DNA of 35,490 nucleotides from a virus. The DNA is taken from IMG/VR virus record IMGVR_UViG_3300021963_006352, positions 1 to 35,490 of that record; one strand, written 5' to 3'. Positions 16,434-25,514 of this stretch are shown in pieces (within the stretch, counting starts at the first letter, position 1; each line of letters opens with the position of its first letter). Position numbers and translations under genes: made by a program. The notes under the pieces were generated by a model. The model saw only the letters and a program-made list of their open reading frames with translations, did not search any database and was not told the DNA's origin.

Positions 16434-17107
16434 TGTTTTCAAAATCTGCAACATCTGGTATTTGGAACGGTAAAAAAGTGGAGTTCGGTAAGGTTTATGG
16501 AAACCCTATGGCAACTGCATTTGGGCAAGTTAAAGAGGATATGGGAAAAAAGTTACGAGTATTTGATTTCGATGATACATTAGTTCAGACTAAATCACAT
16601 ATATACATCACACATAAAGACGGTAAAAAATCCAAATTAACTCCTGGTGAGTATGCAGTATATGAACCAAAAAGTGGTGATAAGTTTGATTTTTCTGATT
16701 TTGAAAAAGTAAAACAACCACAAGAAATTAAAGGTGTTACCGATTTGTTAAGAAAAATTGCAAAAGCAGAGGGAGAACGAAAGATTGTAATATTAACTGC
16801 GAGGGGTGCATATAGACCAGTTAAGGATTATTTACAAGATATTGGGTTAAGCGATATATATGTTGTTGCATTGAATAGTGCTGACCCACAAGATAAAGCA
16901 GATTGGATAGAGCAAAAGATTAAGGAGGGATATAACGATGTATTCTTCATTGATGACTCTCATAAGAATGTACAAGCAGTTCAAAAATTGGAAAAGAAAT
17001 ACCCTGATATTAAATTGCAAGTTAGACATGTCCAACACAATGTACCTGCACCACCAAAAGAAACAAACGAATTAAAATTAAAATCATTATTACCTAATAA
17101 GTTATGA
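16433..17107 (+). CDS. HAD-superfamily phosphatase-like protein
   Basis: Motif I VFDFDDTLV (nucleophile D45, acid D47) begins the HAD core, IVILTARG is motif II, and VFFIDDSHKNVQAV is motif IV with the acidic metal-binding pair. About 40 N-terminal residues precede the core. The gene is coupled to its upstream neighbour (TAATG) and overlaps the downstream kinase gene by 4 bases (ATGA). A phosphatase beside a P-loop kinase recalls polynucleotide kinase/phosphatase pairs, but the kinase is of the APS type, so a small-molecule phosphatase is equally likely. Confidence 0.8.
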   Translation: MFSKSATSGIWNGKKVEFGKVYGNPMATAFGQVKEDMGKKLRVFDFDDTLVQTKSHIYITHKDGKKSKLTPGEYAVYEPKSGDKFDFSDFEKVKQPQEIKGVTDLLRKIAKAEGERKIVILTARGAYRPVKDYLQDIGLSDIYVVALNSADPQDKADWIEQKIKEGYNDVFFIDDSHKNVQAVQKLEKKYPDIKLQVRHVQHNVPAPPKETNELKLKSLLPNKL

Positions 17108-17550
17108 TATACCTTTTTACAGGTCAACCAGGAAGTGGTAAAACTACTCTGGCAAAGAAGTTACAATTTTGGTTACAAACCGATAAGAAAAATTGGAGAA
17201 AAGATGTATTCCACATCGATGGTGACCAATTGAGAGAACTATTCCCTAATACAGATTATTCCAAAGAAGGTAGAGAGAAAAACATTCAAAAGGCATTTGA
17301 TATTGCAAAATATTTGGATAGTTGTGGTAGTGATGTGGTAATATCAATGGTATCCCCATATAGAGAACTAAGAGAACAACTTAAATCGGAATGCAAAGTA
17401 AGAGAAATTTACTGCCATACCAAAAAAATGAGAGGTAGAGAAAAGTTTTTTGCATTAGATTATGAAACTCCTATTGAATTTTATGTAGATTTGGATACAT
17501 CTAAACAACCTGATGAAACTTTTAGTAATTTATTGAAGTTTTTAATTTAA
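17104..17550 (+). CDS. P-loop kinase, adenylylsulfate (APS) kinase-like
   Basis: Walker A GQPGSGKTT (7-15), HIDGDQLRELF (37-47, the D-G-D substrate motif), a REKNIQKAFDIAKYL helix (57-71) and VVISMVSPYRELR (78-90) follow the APS kinase (CysC) order. The family phosphorylates adenylylsulfate to PAPS, the sulfate donor for sulfotransferases. At 148 residues it is shorter than cellular CysC. No ATP sulfurylase or sulfotransferase is in the window, so the substrate could differ, such as a nucleotide or sugar. It overlaps the HAD gene by 4 bases. Confidence 0.75.
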   Translation: MIYLFTGQPGSGKTTLAKKLQFWLQTDKKNWRKDVFHIDGDQLRELFPNTDYSKEGREKNIQKAFDIAKYLDSCGSDVVISMVSPYRELREQLKSECKVREIYCHTKKMRGREKFFALDYETPIEFYVDLDTSKQPDETFSNLLKFLI

Positions 17551-17554
17551 TTTG

Positions 17555-17564
17555 ATATACTTAT
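17555..17564 (+). promoter_or_regulatory. Candidate second-class promoter box TATACTTATA
   Basis: TATACTTATA differs by one base from TATATTTATA seen before 14670, 25515 and 29483. It lies 24 bases before the HNH-like gene and is followed at once by the TATGT-N4-ACATA repeat. No clear TTTG is present at the -33 position. Confidence 0.45.
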
Positions 17565-17565
17565 A

Positions 17566-17579
17566 TATGTATCAACATA
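17566..17579 (+). promoter_or_regulatory. Candidate operator TATGT-N4-ACATA (second copy)
   Basis: TATGTATCAACATA repeats the half-sites and spacing of the palindrome at 4336-4349, with a different centre. It sits in the same place relative to its promoter box and start codon (9 bases before the ATG). This is consistent with control by the RHH protein encoded at 4363; unproven. Confidence 0.45.
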
Positions 17580-17588
17580 GATAATAGT

Positions 17589-18161
17589 ATGGAAGAAGAT
17601 GAAGAAGTTACTGGCTTTTTTCCCAATTTGGAAAATAGCAGAAGTGTTAAAAGGGGATTAGGAGCTCAACCTCTTTTAGAATCACAAATCAGAGCAGCAC
17701 AATCAAAATCCGCATCGGCATTTGAAGCAGCAAGAACATTAGGTGTTTCATATAACACATACAAAAAGTATGCAAAGTTATATGGGGTGTTTGATGATTT
17801 AAAAAATCCGTATGGTATTGGTATTCAGAAAGCAAAAGCAATTAAGAATAAGAAGTATCACATAGATGATTTAATTGCAGGAAAGCATATCAAATACCCA
17901 TTACACAAATTTAAGAATAAACTATTTGATAGCGGATATGTTCCGAAAGTATGTGGTAGTTGTGGATTTAGTGAAGAGAGAATAACCGATGGTAAAATGC
18001 CATTACTAATAGATTTTCTAGATGGAAATTTAAATAACAGAAAATTAGAAAATATCAGACCATTATGTTATAATTGTTTCTTCTTATTGGTAGGAGAAAG
18101 AAATGTAAAGAATTGGTATGATGAAAATGGTATGCCAGATGAAGAAGATATACAGGAGTAA
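17589..18161 (+). CDS. HNH-like zinc protein with degenerate active site, plus HTH-like region
   Basis: The C-terminal half has the HNH zinc frame VCGSCGF (C122, C125) and RPLCYNC (C160, C163), with DGNLNNRKLENIRPL between, as in phage HNH endonucleases. The catalytic His pair normally just before DG is replaced (LIDFLDG, D142/F143), and the residue after the last CxxC is Phe where His is usual. Nuclease activity is therefore doubtful; DNA binding may remain. Residues 41-66 (SASAFEAARTLGVSYNTYKKYAKLYG is the region) look like a helix-turn-helix. It heads an operon with the GHMP kinase, whose start lies 23 bases inside it. Confidence 0.75.
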   Translation: MEEDEEVTGFFPNLENSRSVKRGLGAQPLLESQIRAAQSKSASAFEAARTLGVSYNTYKKYAKLYGVFDDLKNPYGIGIQKAKAIKNKKYHIDDLIAGKHIKYPLHKFKNKLFDSGYVPKVCGSCGFSEERITDGKMPLLIDFLDGNLNNRKLENIRPLCYNCFFLLVGERNVKNWYDENGMPDEEDIQE

Positions 18162-19167
18162 AGTTCCATTTAGAATTAGTTTTGGAGGTGGAGGAACTGA
18201 TATGAGTTCTTATACCAAAAACCATACGGGTGCGGTAATCAATACTACAATCCGTTTATTCACTCATACATCATTAGTATTGAGAGATGATATGAAGGTA
18301 TCGTTTGAATGGATAAACAAATCTGAAAAAGAAGAGCATGATTTTAGTAGTGAATTGGATTGTTCTTATGGACTAAAACTATTCAAAGCAACTCATAATC
18401 ACATATTCAAACGATTCAAATTACCACCTATCGGATATGATATAGTATCACATCAAGATGCACCTACGGGTAGTGGGTTGGGAACATCATCTACTTTGAT
18501 TGTATCGTTGATTGGAGTATATCAGGAGTTATTCAACTTACCTTTGGGTGAGTATGATATTGCAGAGATGGCAGTTCAGATTGAAAGAATTGAATTAGGA
18601 GAAAATGGTGGCAAACAAGACCAATATGCAGCTGCGTTTGGTGGGTTTAACTATATGGAATTTAAGGGTGATGAAGTTATTGTAAATCCACTACGAATAA
18701 AGGATAAGGTGCAAGATGAATTGGAAAACAATATCTTATTATATTACACATCATTTACTCGCAAAAGTTCAGACGTTTTAGAAGAACAAATAAAGAACAT
18801 AGAAGATGAAAACAAAACATCACTATTATCACTACATGGTTTGGTAGAACAGGCAAAACTAATAAAGGATTGTTTGATTAGAGGTAAGATAGAAGAGTTG
18901 GGAGAGATATTAGATTATGGGTTCAAACAAAAAACTTCATTAGCAAAAGGAATAACAACACCTGAAATTCAAACCCTATATGATACTGCAATAAAAGCAG
19001 GGGCAACTGGTGGTAAGATAAGTGGTGCAGGGGGTGGTGGATTTATATTCTTCTATTGTCCTAACAATACTAAGTATAATGTGATAAGAGAATTGAATAA
19101 ATTAAGTATGGGATACCCACAAACATTTACTTGGAATAAATTTGGATTGAGGACTTGGAGTATATAA
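18139..19167 (+). CDS. GHMP kinase, D-glycero-D-manno-heptose 7-phosphate kinase-like (HddA type)
   Basis: I choose the ATG at 18139, because it gives MKKIYRSKVPFRISFGGGGTD, the standard start of the family; the frame is open upstream to 18118. All three GHMP motifs are present: PFRISFGGGGTD (10-21), the ATP loop GSGLGTSS (111-118), and GGKISGAGGGGF near residue 300. GENGGKQDQYAAAFGG is typical of the heptose and fucose kinase branch. The enzyme would phosphorylate a heptose 7-phosphate at C1, a step towards GDP-heptose. Length of 342 residues is normal. A sugar nucleotidyltransferase is encoded at 25026. Confidence 0.85.
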   Translation: MKKIYRSKVPFRISFGGGGTDMSSYTKNHTGAVINTTIRLFTHTSLVLRDDMKVSFEWINKSEKEEHDFSSELDCSYGLKLFKATHNHIFKRFKLPPIGYDIVSHQDAPTGSGLGTSSTLIVSLIGVYQELFNLPLGEYDIAEMAVQIERIELGENGGKQDQYAAAFGGFNYMEFKGDEVIVNPLRIKDKVQDELENNILLYYTSFTRKSSDVLEEQIKNIEDENKTSLLSLHGLVEQAKLIKDCLIRGKIEELGEILDYGFKQKTSLAKGITTPEIQTLYDTAIKAGATGGKISGAGGGGFIFFYCPNNTKYNVIRELNKLSMGYPQTFTWNKFGLRTWSI

Positions 19168-19189
19168 AATTATTTAATCAAAATTTAAT

Positions 19190-19357
19190 ATGAAAGAAGA
19201 AAAAAAAATAGTAGAACGAATATTTAAGAGTGATGAGTGCACTTCCATTTGGAAATACGATTTAGAAAAATCATCCTCTAATCCAATATCAGTAGAACAC
19301 AAATGGAATCCATCTTATTTAAAAGAAATAGAGATAAGACAAAAAAGAGGTAGATAA
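19190..19357 (+). CDS. Small hypothetical protein, 55 aa
   Basis: An ATG-started frame of 55 codons begins 22 bases after the GHMP kinase stop and ends at TAA just before the next promoter. The product is basic and Lys/Glu-rich with ECTSIWKYDLEKSSSNPISVE in the centre; a W-x-Y-D-L ... P-x-S-V-E pattern of this kind occurs in other small Bacteroidetes phage proteins as I recall them. No membrane or signal segment. Likely real, function unknown. Confidence 0.55.
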   Translation: MKEEKKIVERIFKSDECTSIWKYDLEKSSSNPISVEHKWNPSYLKEIEIRQKRGR

Positions 19358-19389
19358 TTTGGTATTATCAAAAATGTTTCGTATATTTG
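19358..19389 (+). promoter_or_regulatory. Bacteroidetes-type promoter, TTTG-N20-TATATTTG
   Basis: TTTG at 19358-19361 and TATATTTG at 19382-19389 are spaced by 20 bases, identical in layout to the promoters before 3459 and GroEL. Transcription would begin near 19397 and run into a 19-codon ORF and a strong terminator before the TonB-dependent receptor. Confidence 0.8.
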
Positions 19390-19408
19390 CATAAATAAAA
19401 TAAAATTT

Positions 19409-19468
19409 ATGGCTAAAAAACAAAATTCATCAAATCTAGTTACCCAATTATTTGTATTAAAGCAGTAA
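19409..19468 (+). CDS. 19-codon ORF (possible leader peptide)
   Basis: ATG GCT AAA begins a frame encoding MAKKQNSSNLVTQLFVLKQ, with an A-rich leader like that of real genes nearby. It lies alone between a strong promoter and a terminator whose stem starts 8 bases after the stop codon. It may be a leader peptide, a free small protein, or only the body of a small RNA. Coding status cannot be decided from sequence. Confidence 0.4.
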   Translation: MAKKQNSSNLVTQLFVLKQ

Positions 19469-19475
19469 ACCCAAT

Positions 19476-19506
19476 GGGGGTGCATGAAAATGTACCCCCT
19501 TTTTTA
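19476..19506 (+). terminator. Rho-independent terminator between short ORF and TonB receptor
   Basis: GGGGGTGCAT (19476-19485) pairs with ATGTACCCCC (19490-19499) with one G-U pair around a GAAA tetraloop, followed by six T. It lies downstream of the promoter at 19358 and upstream of the receptor ATG at 19548, with no evident promoter between, so it may act as an attenuator of the receptor gene. Confidence 0.88.
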
Positions 19507-19547
19507 TTTTAACAATTAAACAATTTTTTAACAAAAACAAAACAAGT

Positions 19548-22500
19548 ATGAAAAAAGTGATTTTATCGCTTCTCCTTTCAATAACTGCTTTTGTAGGATT
19601 TGGACAGATTACCACTTCCTCAATTTCAGGTGTTGTAAAGAATGAGAAAAACGAAGTGTTGGTTGGAGCAACAATCCAAGCAGTACACACTCCAACTGGT
19701 ACTAAGTATTCTACATCTACCAATAAATCAGGTGGATATGTACTACCCGGTGTTAGAGTAGGAGGACCTTACACAATTCAGGCAACATTTGTTGGTACGA
19801 AGAAAGAGGAGGTTGCAGATGTTAATACACAGTTAGGTATTACATCAAATGTGAATTTTTTATTAGTTGATGACAACAGAACTCTAAAAGAGGTTGTTGT
19901 GGTTTCTACTCGAAACAATATTATATCGAGAGAAAAGACAGGTGCATCACAACAATTTTCTCGTAGAGAGTTACAAACTATTCCAATTACAGGAGCTAGA
20001 ACTATCGATGGTATTACAAAATACAATCCATTCGGTAATGGTAATTCATTTGGAGCACAAGATTCTCGTTTGAACAACTTCACTATTGATGGTTCTCAAT
20101 TTAATAACAACTTCGGTTTAGGCTCATCTGCACAAGCGGGTGGTAGAACTGGTGCAAGTGCTATTTCATTGGATGCGATTGACCAATTGCAAGTGAATAT
20201 TGCACCTTTTGATATTCGTCAGAGTGGGTTTACTGGCGCAGGTATCAATGCAGTAACACGAAGTGGTACAAATGAAGTAGAAGGTTCTGCATACCAAACA
20301 CAACGAAATAATAGTTCAACTTATATTGGTGATAACGCAAATGGAACAAAAGTTACTCCATCTAAATTTGATGAGAAAGTACAAGGTTTCCGTATAGGTG
20401 CACCAATCATTAAGAACAAATTGTTCATTTTTACTAACTATGAAGGTATTGAAAGAACTGAACCGGGTACAACTTGGACATCAACAGGTTCTCCATTGGC
20501 AGGTTCACAAGTTAGTAGACCAACTTTCCAACAATTGACCGACCTTTCTAAATTTATGAGAGATAAGTTCAATTACGAAACAGGTCCGTTTGAAGGGTAT
20601 TCTAATACAAACGTATCTAATAAATTCTTAGTTCGTTTGGATTGGAACATCAATGATAATAACAAATTAACTGCTCGTTATGTTTACCACGATTCAGAAG
20701 CAGAAATTGGTATTTCTAATTCTCAATCAGCGGGTTTTGGTAATAGAACTGGAAACATTAACGCAATGAGTTTCCAAAATAGTGGATATACTATTCAGGA
20801 TAACACTCGTTCGGCAGTATTGGAGTTGAACTCTAAAATATCAAATACATTACACAATAACTTAATTGTATCATACGATAAGCAAATTGAGAACAGAGGT
20901 TATATGTCTCAAATGTTCCCAACAATTGATATATTACAAGGTTCTACTACATTAACATCGGTAGGATTTGACCCATTCACTCCGGGTAATAAATTGGATT
21001 ATGCATCATTCAATGTTACAAACAACGTAACAAAGTATTTGAATAAGCACACATTGGTTGGTGGTTTTAACTTTCAAAGTTTCCAATCTAATAACTTATT
21101 CTTCCCTGCATCCAATGGTGTTTACATCTTCAATAGTTTAGCAGATTTCTACACCGCAGCTAATCAATCATTGGCAAATGGTGGAGCACCATCTACATTT
21201 GCACCTGCTCGTTTCCAATTCCGTTATTCGGCATTACCAGGAGCAATCGAACCAATGCAAACTTTAAGGTCAAATAGATTGGATTTATACTTACAAGATG
21301 AGTATGATGCAACACAAAATTTAAAATTAACATTTGGTGTTAGAGCAAATATTATTGGGTTTGATAATACTGCATTAGAAAACTCAGCAGTTACTGCAAT
21401 GACATTTGCAAATGGTGAGAAATTGAATACAGGTGTAATGCCAGAAACACAAGTTCTTTTTGAACCTCGTGTTGGTTTCAATTATAACTTAAAGGGTGAA
21501 AGTAAAACACAATTTAGAGGTGGTACTGGTGTATTCACAGGTAGACCTCCGTATGTATTTTTATCTAACCAAATTGGTAACAATGGTGTGTTGACAGGAT
21601 TTATTGATGTAAGTGGTGCAGCAGCAGCTAAATATGGTTTTACCGCTGACCCTAACAAATACTTCATTCCATCAACTCCAACTTTACCATCTACATTTGA
21701 TTTAGCATTAACAGACCCTAACTACAAATTCCCACAAGTTTGGAAAACGAATTTGGCAGTAGACCAAAAGTTACCATTCTTCGGATTGATAGCAAGTGCT
21801 GAATACCTTTACAATCAAACACTTAACGCAGTTCATTACTACGAAGCTAACCTAAGAAATCCTGTTGGAACTTTGGGTGGTGTAGATAATAGAGCTCGTT
21901 TCGGTGGAAGTGATGCAACTGTAAGAGTAAATAACAATGTGAGTAGAGCAGTAGTTCTTACAAATAGAAATGGTGCATTCCACGAATCATTAACATTGAA
22001 ATTAGAAAAGCCAGTTCAAAAAGGTTTCTGGGGTTCAATTGCATGGACAACTGCTAACTCAAAAGATTTTATGAGTGCAGGTTCAATTGCTAGTGGTTCT
22101 TGGCAATCAGCATTATCAGTTAATGGTAATAACGATTTAGGATTATCATTCGCAGATGCTTTTGTTAGAAATAGATTTGTAGGTTTATTAGGATATAGAA
22201 TTGAATACGGTGATAAATTCGGTGGAGCAACTACATTTACATTAGGTTATGTAGGACAAGAATCTAACCCATATTCGTATATCGTAGCAGGTGACCTTAA
22301 TGGTGATAGAGTAAACAACAACGATTTAATTTTTGTTCCAAACAAAGGTTCAGATATTAGATTTGCACCATTGACAGTTGGAACAAGAGTTTATACAGAA
22401 GCAGAACAACAAGCTGCATTTGATAAATTCATTGACCAAGACCCGTATTTATCAACTCGCAGAGGTCAATATACTGAAAGAAACGGTGGATTGTTACCAT

Positions 22501-22826
22501 ACTTACACAGATTTGATTTATCAGTAGCACAAGATGTATTTATTAAGATTGGTGGAAAGAGAAATGCATTCCAAATCAGAGCAGATATTCTTAACTTTGG
22601 TAACTTAGTTGATAATACATTCGGTGTTTCTCAAAGAGCAACTGCACCTCAATTGTTGAACTTTGTAAGCAGAGATGCAGTAACAAATGTTCCATCGTAT
22701 AGATTTGCAACTCAAAGATTGACAGATGGTTCTACAATTTTAGCAAGAGATACTCACCAGTACAATTCATCAGTATTTGATGTATGGAGTGCTCAATTAG
22801 GTATCCGTTACATTTTTGGTAGATAG
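19548..22826 (+). CDS. TonB-dependent outer-membrane receptor, Oar-like
   Basis: A full-length 1092-residue outer-membrane protein. The signal peptide ends FVGFG with Gln20 as the predicted first mature residue. Residues about 26-105 form a carboxypeptidase-regulatory-like beta domain (SGVVKNEKNEVLVGATIQA; GYVLPGVRVGGPY). About 112-250 is the plug, with FDIRQSGFTGAGINAVTRSGTN, the signature stretch of Oar-type receptors. The rest is a 22-strand-type barrel ending in the aromatic strand SAQLGIRYIFGR. The frame is intact, so it is probably functional. These receptors import ligands using TonB energy and often serve as phage receptors. Finding one in a phage genome is unusual; superinfection exclusion, surface exchange or nutrient uptake are possible roles. 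Confidence 0.93.
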   Translation: MKKVILSLLLSITAFVGFGQITTSSISGVVKNEKNEVLVGATIQAVHTPTGTKYSTSTNKSGGYVLPGVRVGGPYTIQATFVGTKKEEVADVNTQLGITSNVNFLLVDDNRTLKEVVVVSTRNNIISREKTGASQQFSRRELQTIPITGARTIDGITKYNPFGNGNSFGAQDSRLNNFTIDGSQFNNNFGLGSSAQAGGRTGASAISLDAIDQLQVNIAPFDIRQSGFTGAGINAVTRSGTNEVEGSAYQTQRNNSSTYIGDNANGTKVTPSKFDEKVQGFRIGAPIIKNKLFIFTNYEGIERTEPGTTWTSTGSPLAGSQVSRPTFQQLTDLSKFMRDKFNYETGPFEGYSNTNVSNKFLVRLDWNINDNNKLTARYVYHDSEAEIGISNSQSAGFGNRTGNINAMSFQNSGYTIQDNTRSAVLELNSKISNTLHNNLIVSYDKQIENRGYMSQMFPTIDILQGSTTLTSVGFDPFTPGNKLDYASFNVTNNVTKYLNKHTLVGGFNFQSFQSNNLFFPASNGVYIFNSLADFYTAANQSLANGGAPSTFAPARFQFRYSALPGAIEPMQTLRSNRLDLYLQDEYDATQNLKLTFGVRANIIGFDNTALENSAVTAMTFANGEKLNTGVMPETQVLFEPRVGFNYNLKGESKTQFRGGTGVFTGRPPYVFLSNQIGNNGVLTGFIDVSGAAAAKYGFTADPNKYFIPSTPTLPSTFDLALTDPNYKFPQVWKTNLAVDQKLPFFGLIASAEYLYNQTLNAVHYYEANLRNPVGTLGGVDNRARFGGSDATVRVNNNVSRAVVLTNRNGAFHESLTLKLEKPVQKGFWGSIAWTTANSKDFMSAGSIASGSWQSALSVNGNNDLGLSFADAFVRNRFVGLLGYRIEYGDKFGGATTFTLGYVGQESNPYSYIVAGDLNGDRVNNNDLIFVPNKGSDIRFAPLTVGTRVYTEAEQQAAFDKFIDQDPYLSTRRGQYTERNGGLLPYLHRFDLSVAQDVFIKIGGKRNAFQIRADILNFGNLVDNTFGVSQRATAPQLLNFVSRDAVTNVPSYRFATQRLTDGSTILARDTHQYNSSVFDVWSAQLGIRYIFGR

Positions 22827-22845
22827 TAAACAAATATCTAAACTT

Positions 22846-22875
22846 AAATGGGAAAGCGAAAGTTTTCCCATTTTT
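22846..22875 (+). terminator. Rho-independent terminator after the TonB receptor
   Basis: AAATGGGAAAGC (22846-22857) pairs with GTTTTCCCATTT (22862-22873), with one G-U pair, around a GAAA tetraloop; a short T run follows. It separates the receptor from GroEL, whose -33 TTTG starts at 22877. Confidence 0.85.
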
Positions 22876-22876
22876 G

Positions 22877-22908
22877 TTTGGAAAAATGAAAAAAATGTAG
22901 TATATTTG
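22877..22908 (+). promoter_or_regulatory. Bacteroidetes-type promoter of groEL, TTTG-N20-TATATTTG
   Basis: TTTG at 22877-22880 and TATATTTG at 22901-22908 with 20 bases between. The leader to the ATG at 22933 is A-rich. No CIRCE-type inverted repeat was seen, so host HrcA control is not suggested. Confidence 0.8.
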
Positions 22909-22923
22909 TGGAAACAAAAATAA

Positions 22924-24552
<1,629 letters not shown>

Positions 24553-24582
24553 AATTTAAATAAACAATAAAAACAAAAAGTT

Positions 24583-24789
24583 ATGGCAAAGTATTACGCA
24601 GTTACAGTAGCAGTAGAAGTTGAAGATGCAAAAGGCAAAATCAAAAAACAAAGAGAGCAGTATTTGGTAGATGCACTATCCGTTACGGAAGCAGAAGCTA
24701 AGTTAGTTCAGAAGTTTGTAGACGAGGCAGTTCAATTGGAGTACGAAGTAGTTAAAGTTTCAGATACAAAGATTTTAGAAGTATTCTAA
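24583..24789 (+). CDS. Small protein, DUF4494-like, 68 aa
   Basis: The pattern AVTVAVEVEDAKGKIKKQREQYLVDALSVTEAEAKLVQKF, then EYEVVKVSDTKILEVF, resembles DUF4494, a small domain of Bacteroidetes and their phages with the core YLVDAxSxTEAEA. Function is unknown. It follows GroEL by 30 bases with no visible terminator, so it may be cotranscribed, and stands one base from the next gene. The family is from memory. Confidence 0.75.
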   Translation: MAKYYAVTVAVEVEDAKGKIKKQREQYLVDALSVTEAEAKLVQKFVDEAVQLEYEVVKVSDTKILEVF

Positions 24790-24790
24790 T

Positions 24791-25039
24791 ATGGAAACCG
24801 AACTTAAAGAAGAAAAAGTATTAGTTCTTAAAAGAGTTCCACCAGGGGATAGATGGGTATTTGCCGATGGTTCATCCAAAAGCGTTTATCCATCTCTTAC
24901 CGATGGGTTGGAAGCTTGGTTTCAAGTTAATGGAGATACTAATTTCTATATTGAAGCAAGAAAAGGAACAGTAGAAATTGTTAGAGAAGAAGAAGTTGAT
25001 GTTCCAGTAAAACGGTTCTCACTATATGGGGAAGACTAA
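24791..25039 (+). CDS. Hypothetical protein, 82 aa
   Basis: No family recognised. A small, mixed, soluble protein with PPGDRWVFADGSSKSVYPSLTDGLEAWFQ in the middle and an acidic VEIVREEEVDV strand near the end. ATG lies one base after the upstream stop and its last 14 bases overlap the nucleotidyltransferase gene, so it is probably translated in the same operon. Confidence 0.72.
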   Translation: METELKEEKVLVLKRVPPGDRWVFADGSSKSVYPSLTDGLEAWFQVNGDTNFYIEARKGTVEIVREEEVDVPVKRFSLYGED

Positions 25040-25454
25040 AACATTAGTAATAGTAAGTGGTTATTTCAATCCGGTTCATAAAGGACATATTGATTATTTA
25101 AGACGAAGCAAAGAGCTTGGAGACGAGCTCTTTGTTATTGTCAATAATGATTATCAAAGAGCATTAAAAGGTTCTACTGAATTTATGAAACAAGAGGAGA
25201 GGTATGAAATTGTATCAAATCTAAAACAAGTAGATTGGGCAATTATTGCAATAGATAAAAATAGAGAGGTTGCAAAAACAGTTCAATTAATCTACGAAAC
25301 TCACAAAGATAGTTATGATAAATTTATATTTGCCAATGGTGGAGACCAACTAACACATTCTATTTCAGAAAAATCTATGTGTGATAAGTTGGGTATCGAA
25401 ATGATATTTGGTATGGGAGATAAAATACAATCTTCTTCGTGGTTATTAAAATAA
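25026..25454 (+). CDS. Nucleotidyltransferase, HldE domain II/TagD-like
   Basis: The short cytidylyltransferase fold is clear: VSGYFNPVHKGHIDYLRRSKELGDELFVIVNND, with HxGH at H18-H21 (nucleotide-binding), KGSTEFMKQEER, FANGGD, and a C-terminal QSSSWLL (135-141) equivalent to the ISSTxL motif. Relatives join CTP to glycerol-3-phosphate or ATP to heptose-1-phosphate. With the HddA-like kinase at 18139, activation of a heptose is a plausible role, but choice of sugar or alcohol cannot be read. It overlaps the upstream gene by 14 bases. Confidence 0.85.
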   Translation: MGKTKTLVIVSGYFNPVHKGHIDYLRRSKELGDELFVIVNNDYQRALKGSTEFMKQEERYEIVSNLKQVDWAIIAIDKNREVAKTVQLIYETHKDSYDKFIFANGGDQLTHSISEKSMCDKLGIEMIFGMGDKIQSSSWLLK

Positions 25455-25471
25455 CTTTAATAAAATTTTTA

Positions 25472-25481
25472 TATATTTATA
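25472..25481 (+). promoter_or_regulatory. Candidate second-class promoter box TATATTTATA
   Basis: TATATTTATA, identical to the boxes before 14670 and 29483, lies in the 60-base gap before 25515, preceded by a T run and with no TTTG at -33. It would start the 25515-29408 unit. Confidence 0.5.
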
Positions 25482-25514
25482 TTTAATTAAAATCGTTCAC
25501 TAAACAAAAAAACA

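Noticed and set aside
18118-18138. Upstream Met codons of the GHMP kinase
   Set aside because: They add MMKMVCQ before the conserved family start; 18139 gives the expected N-terminus.
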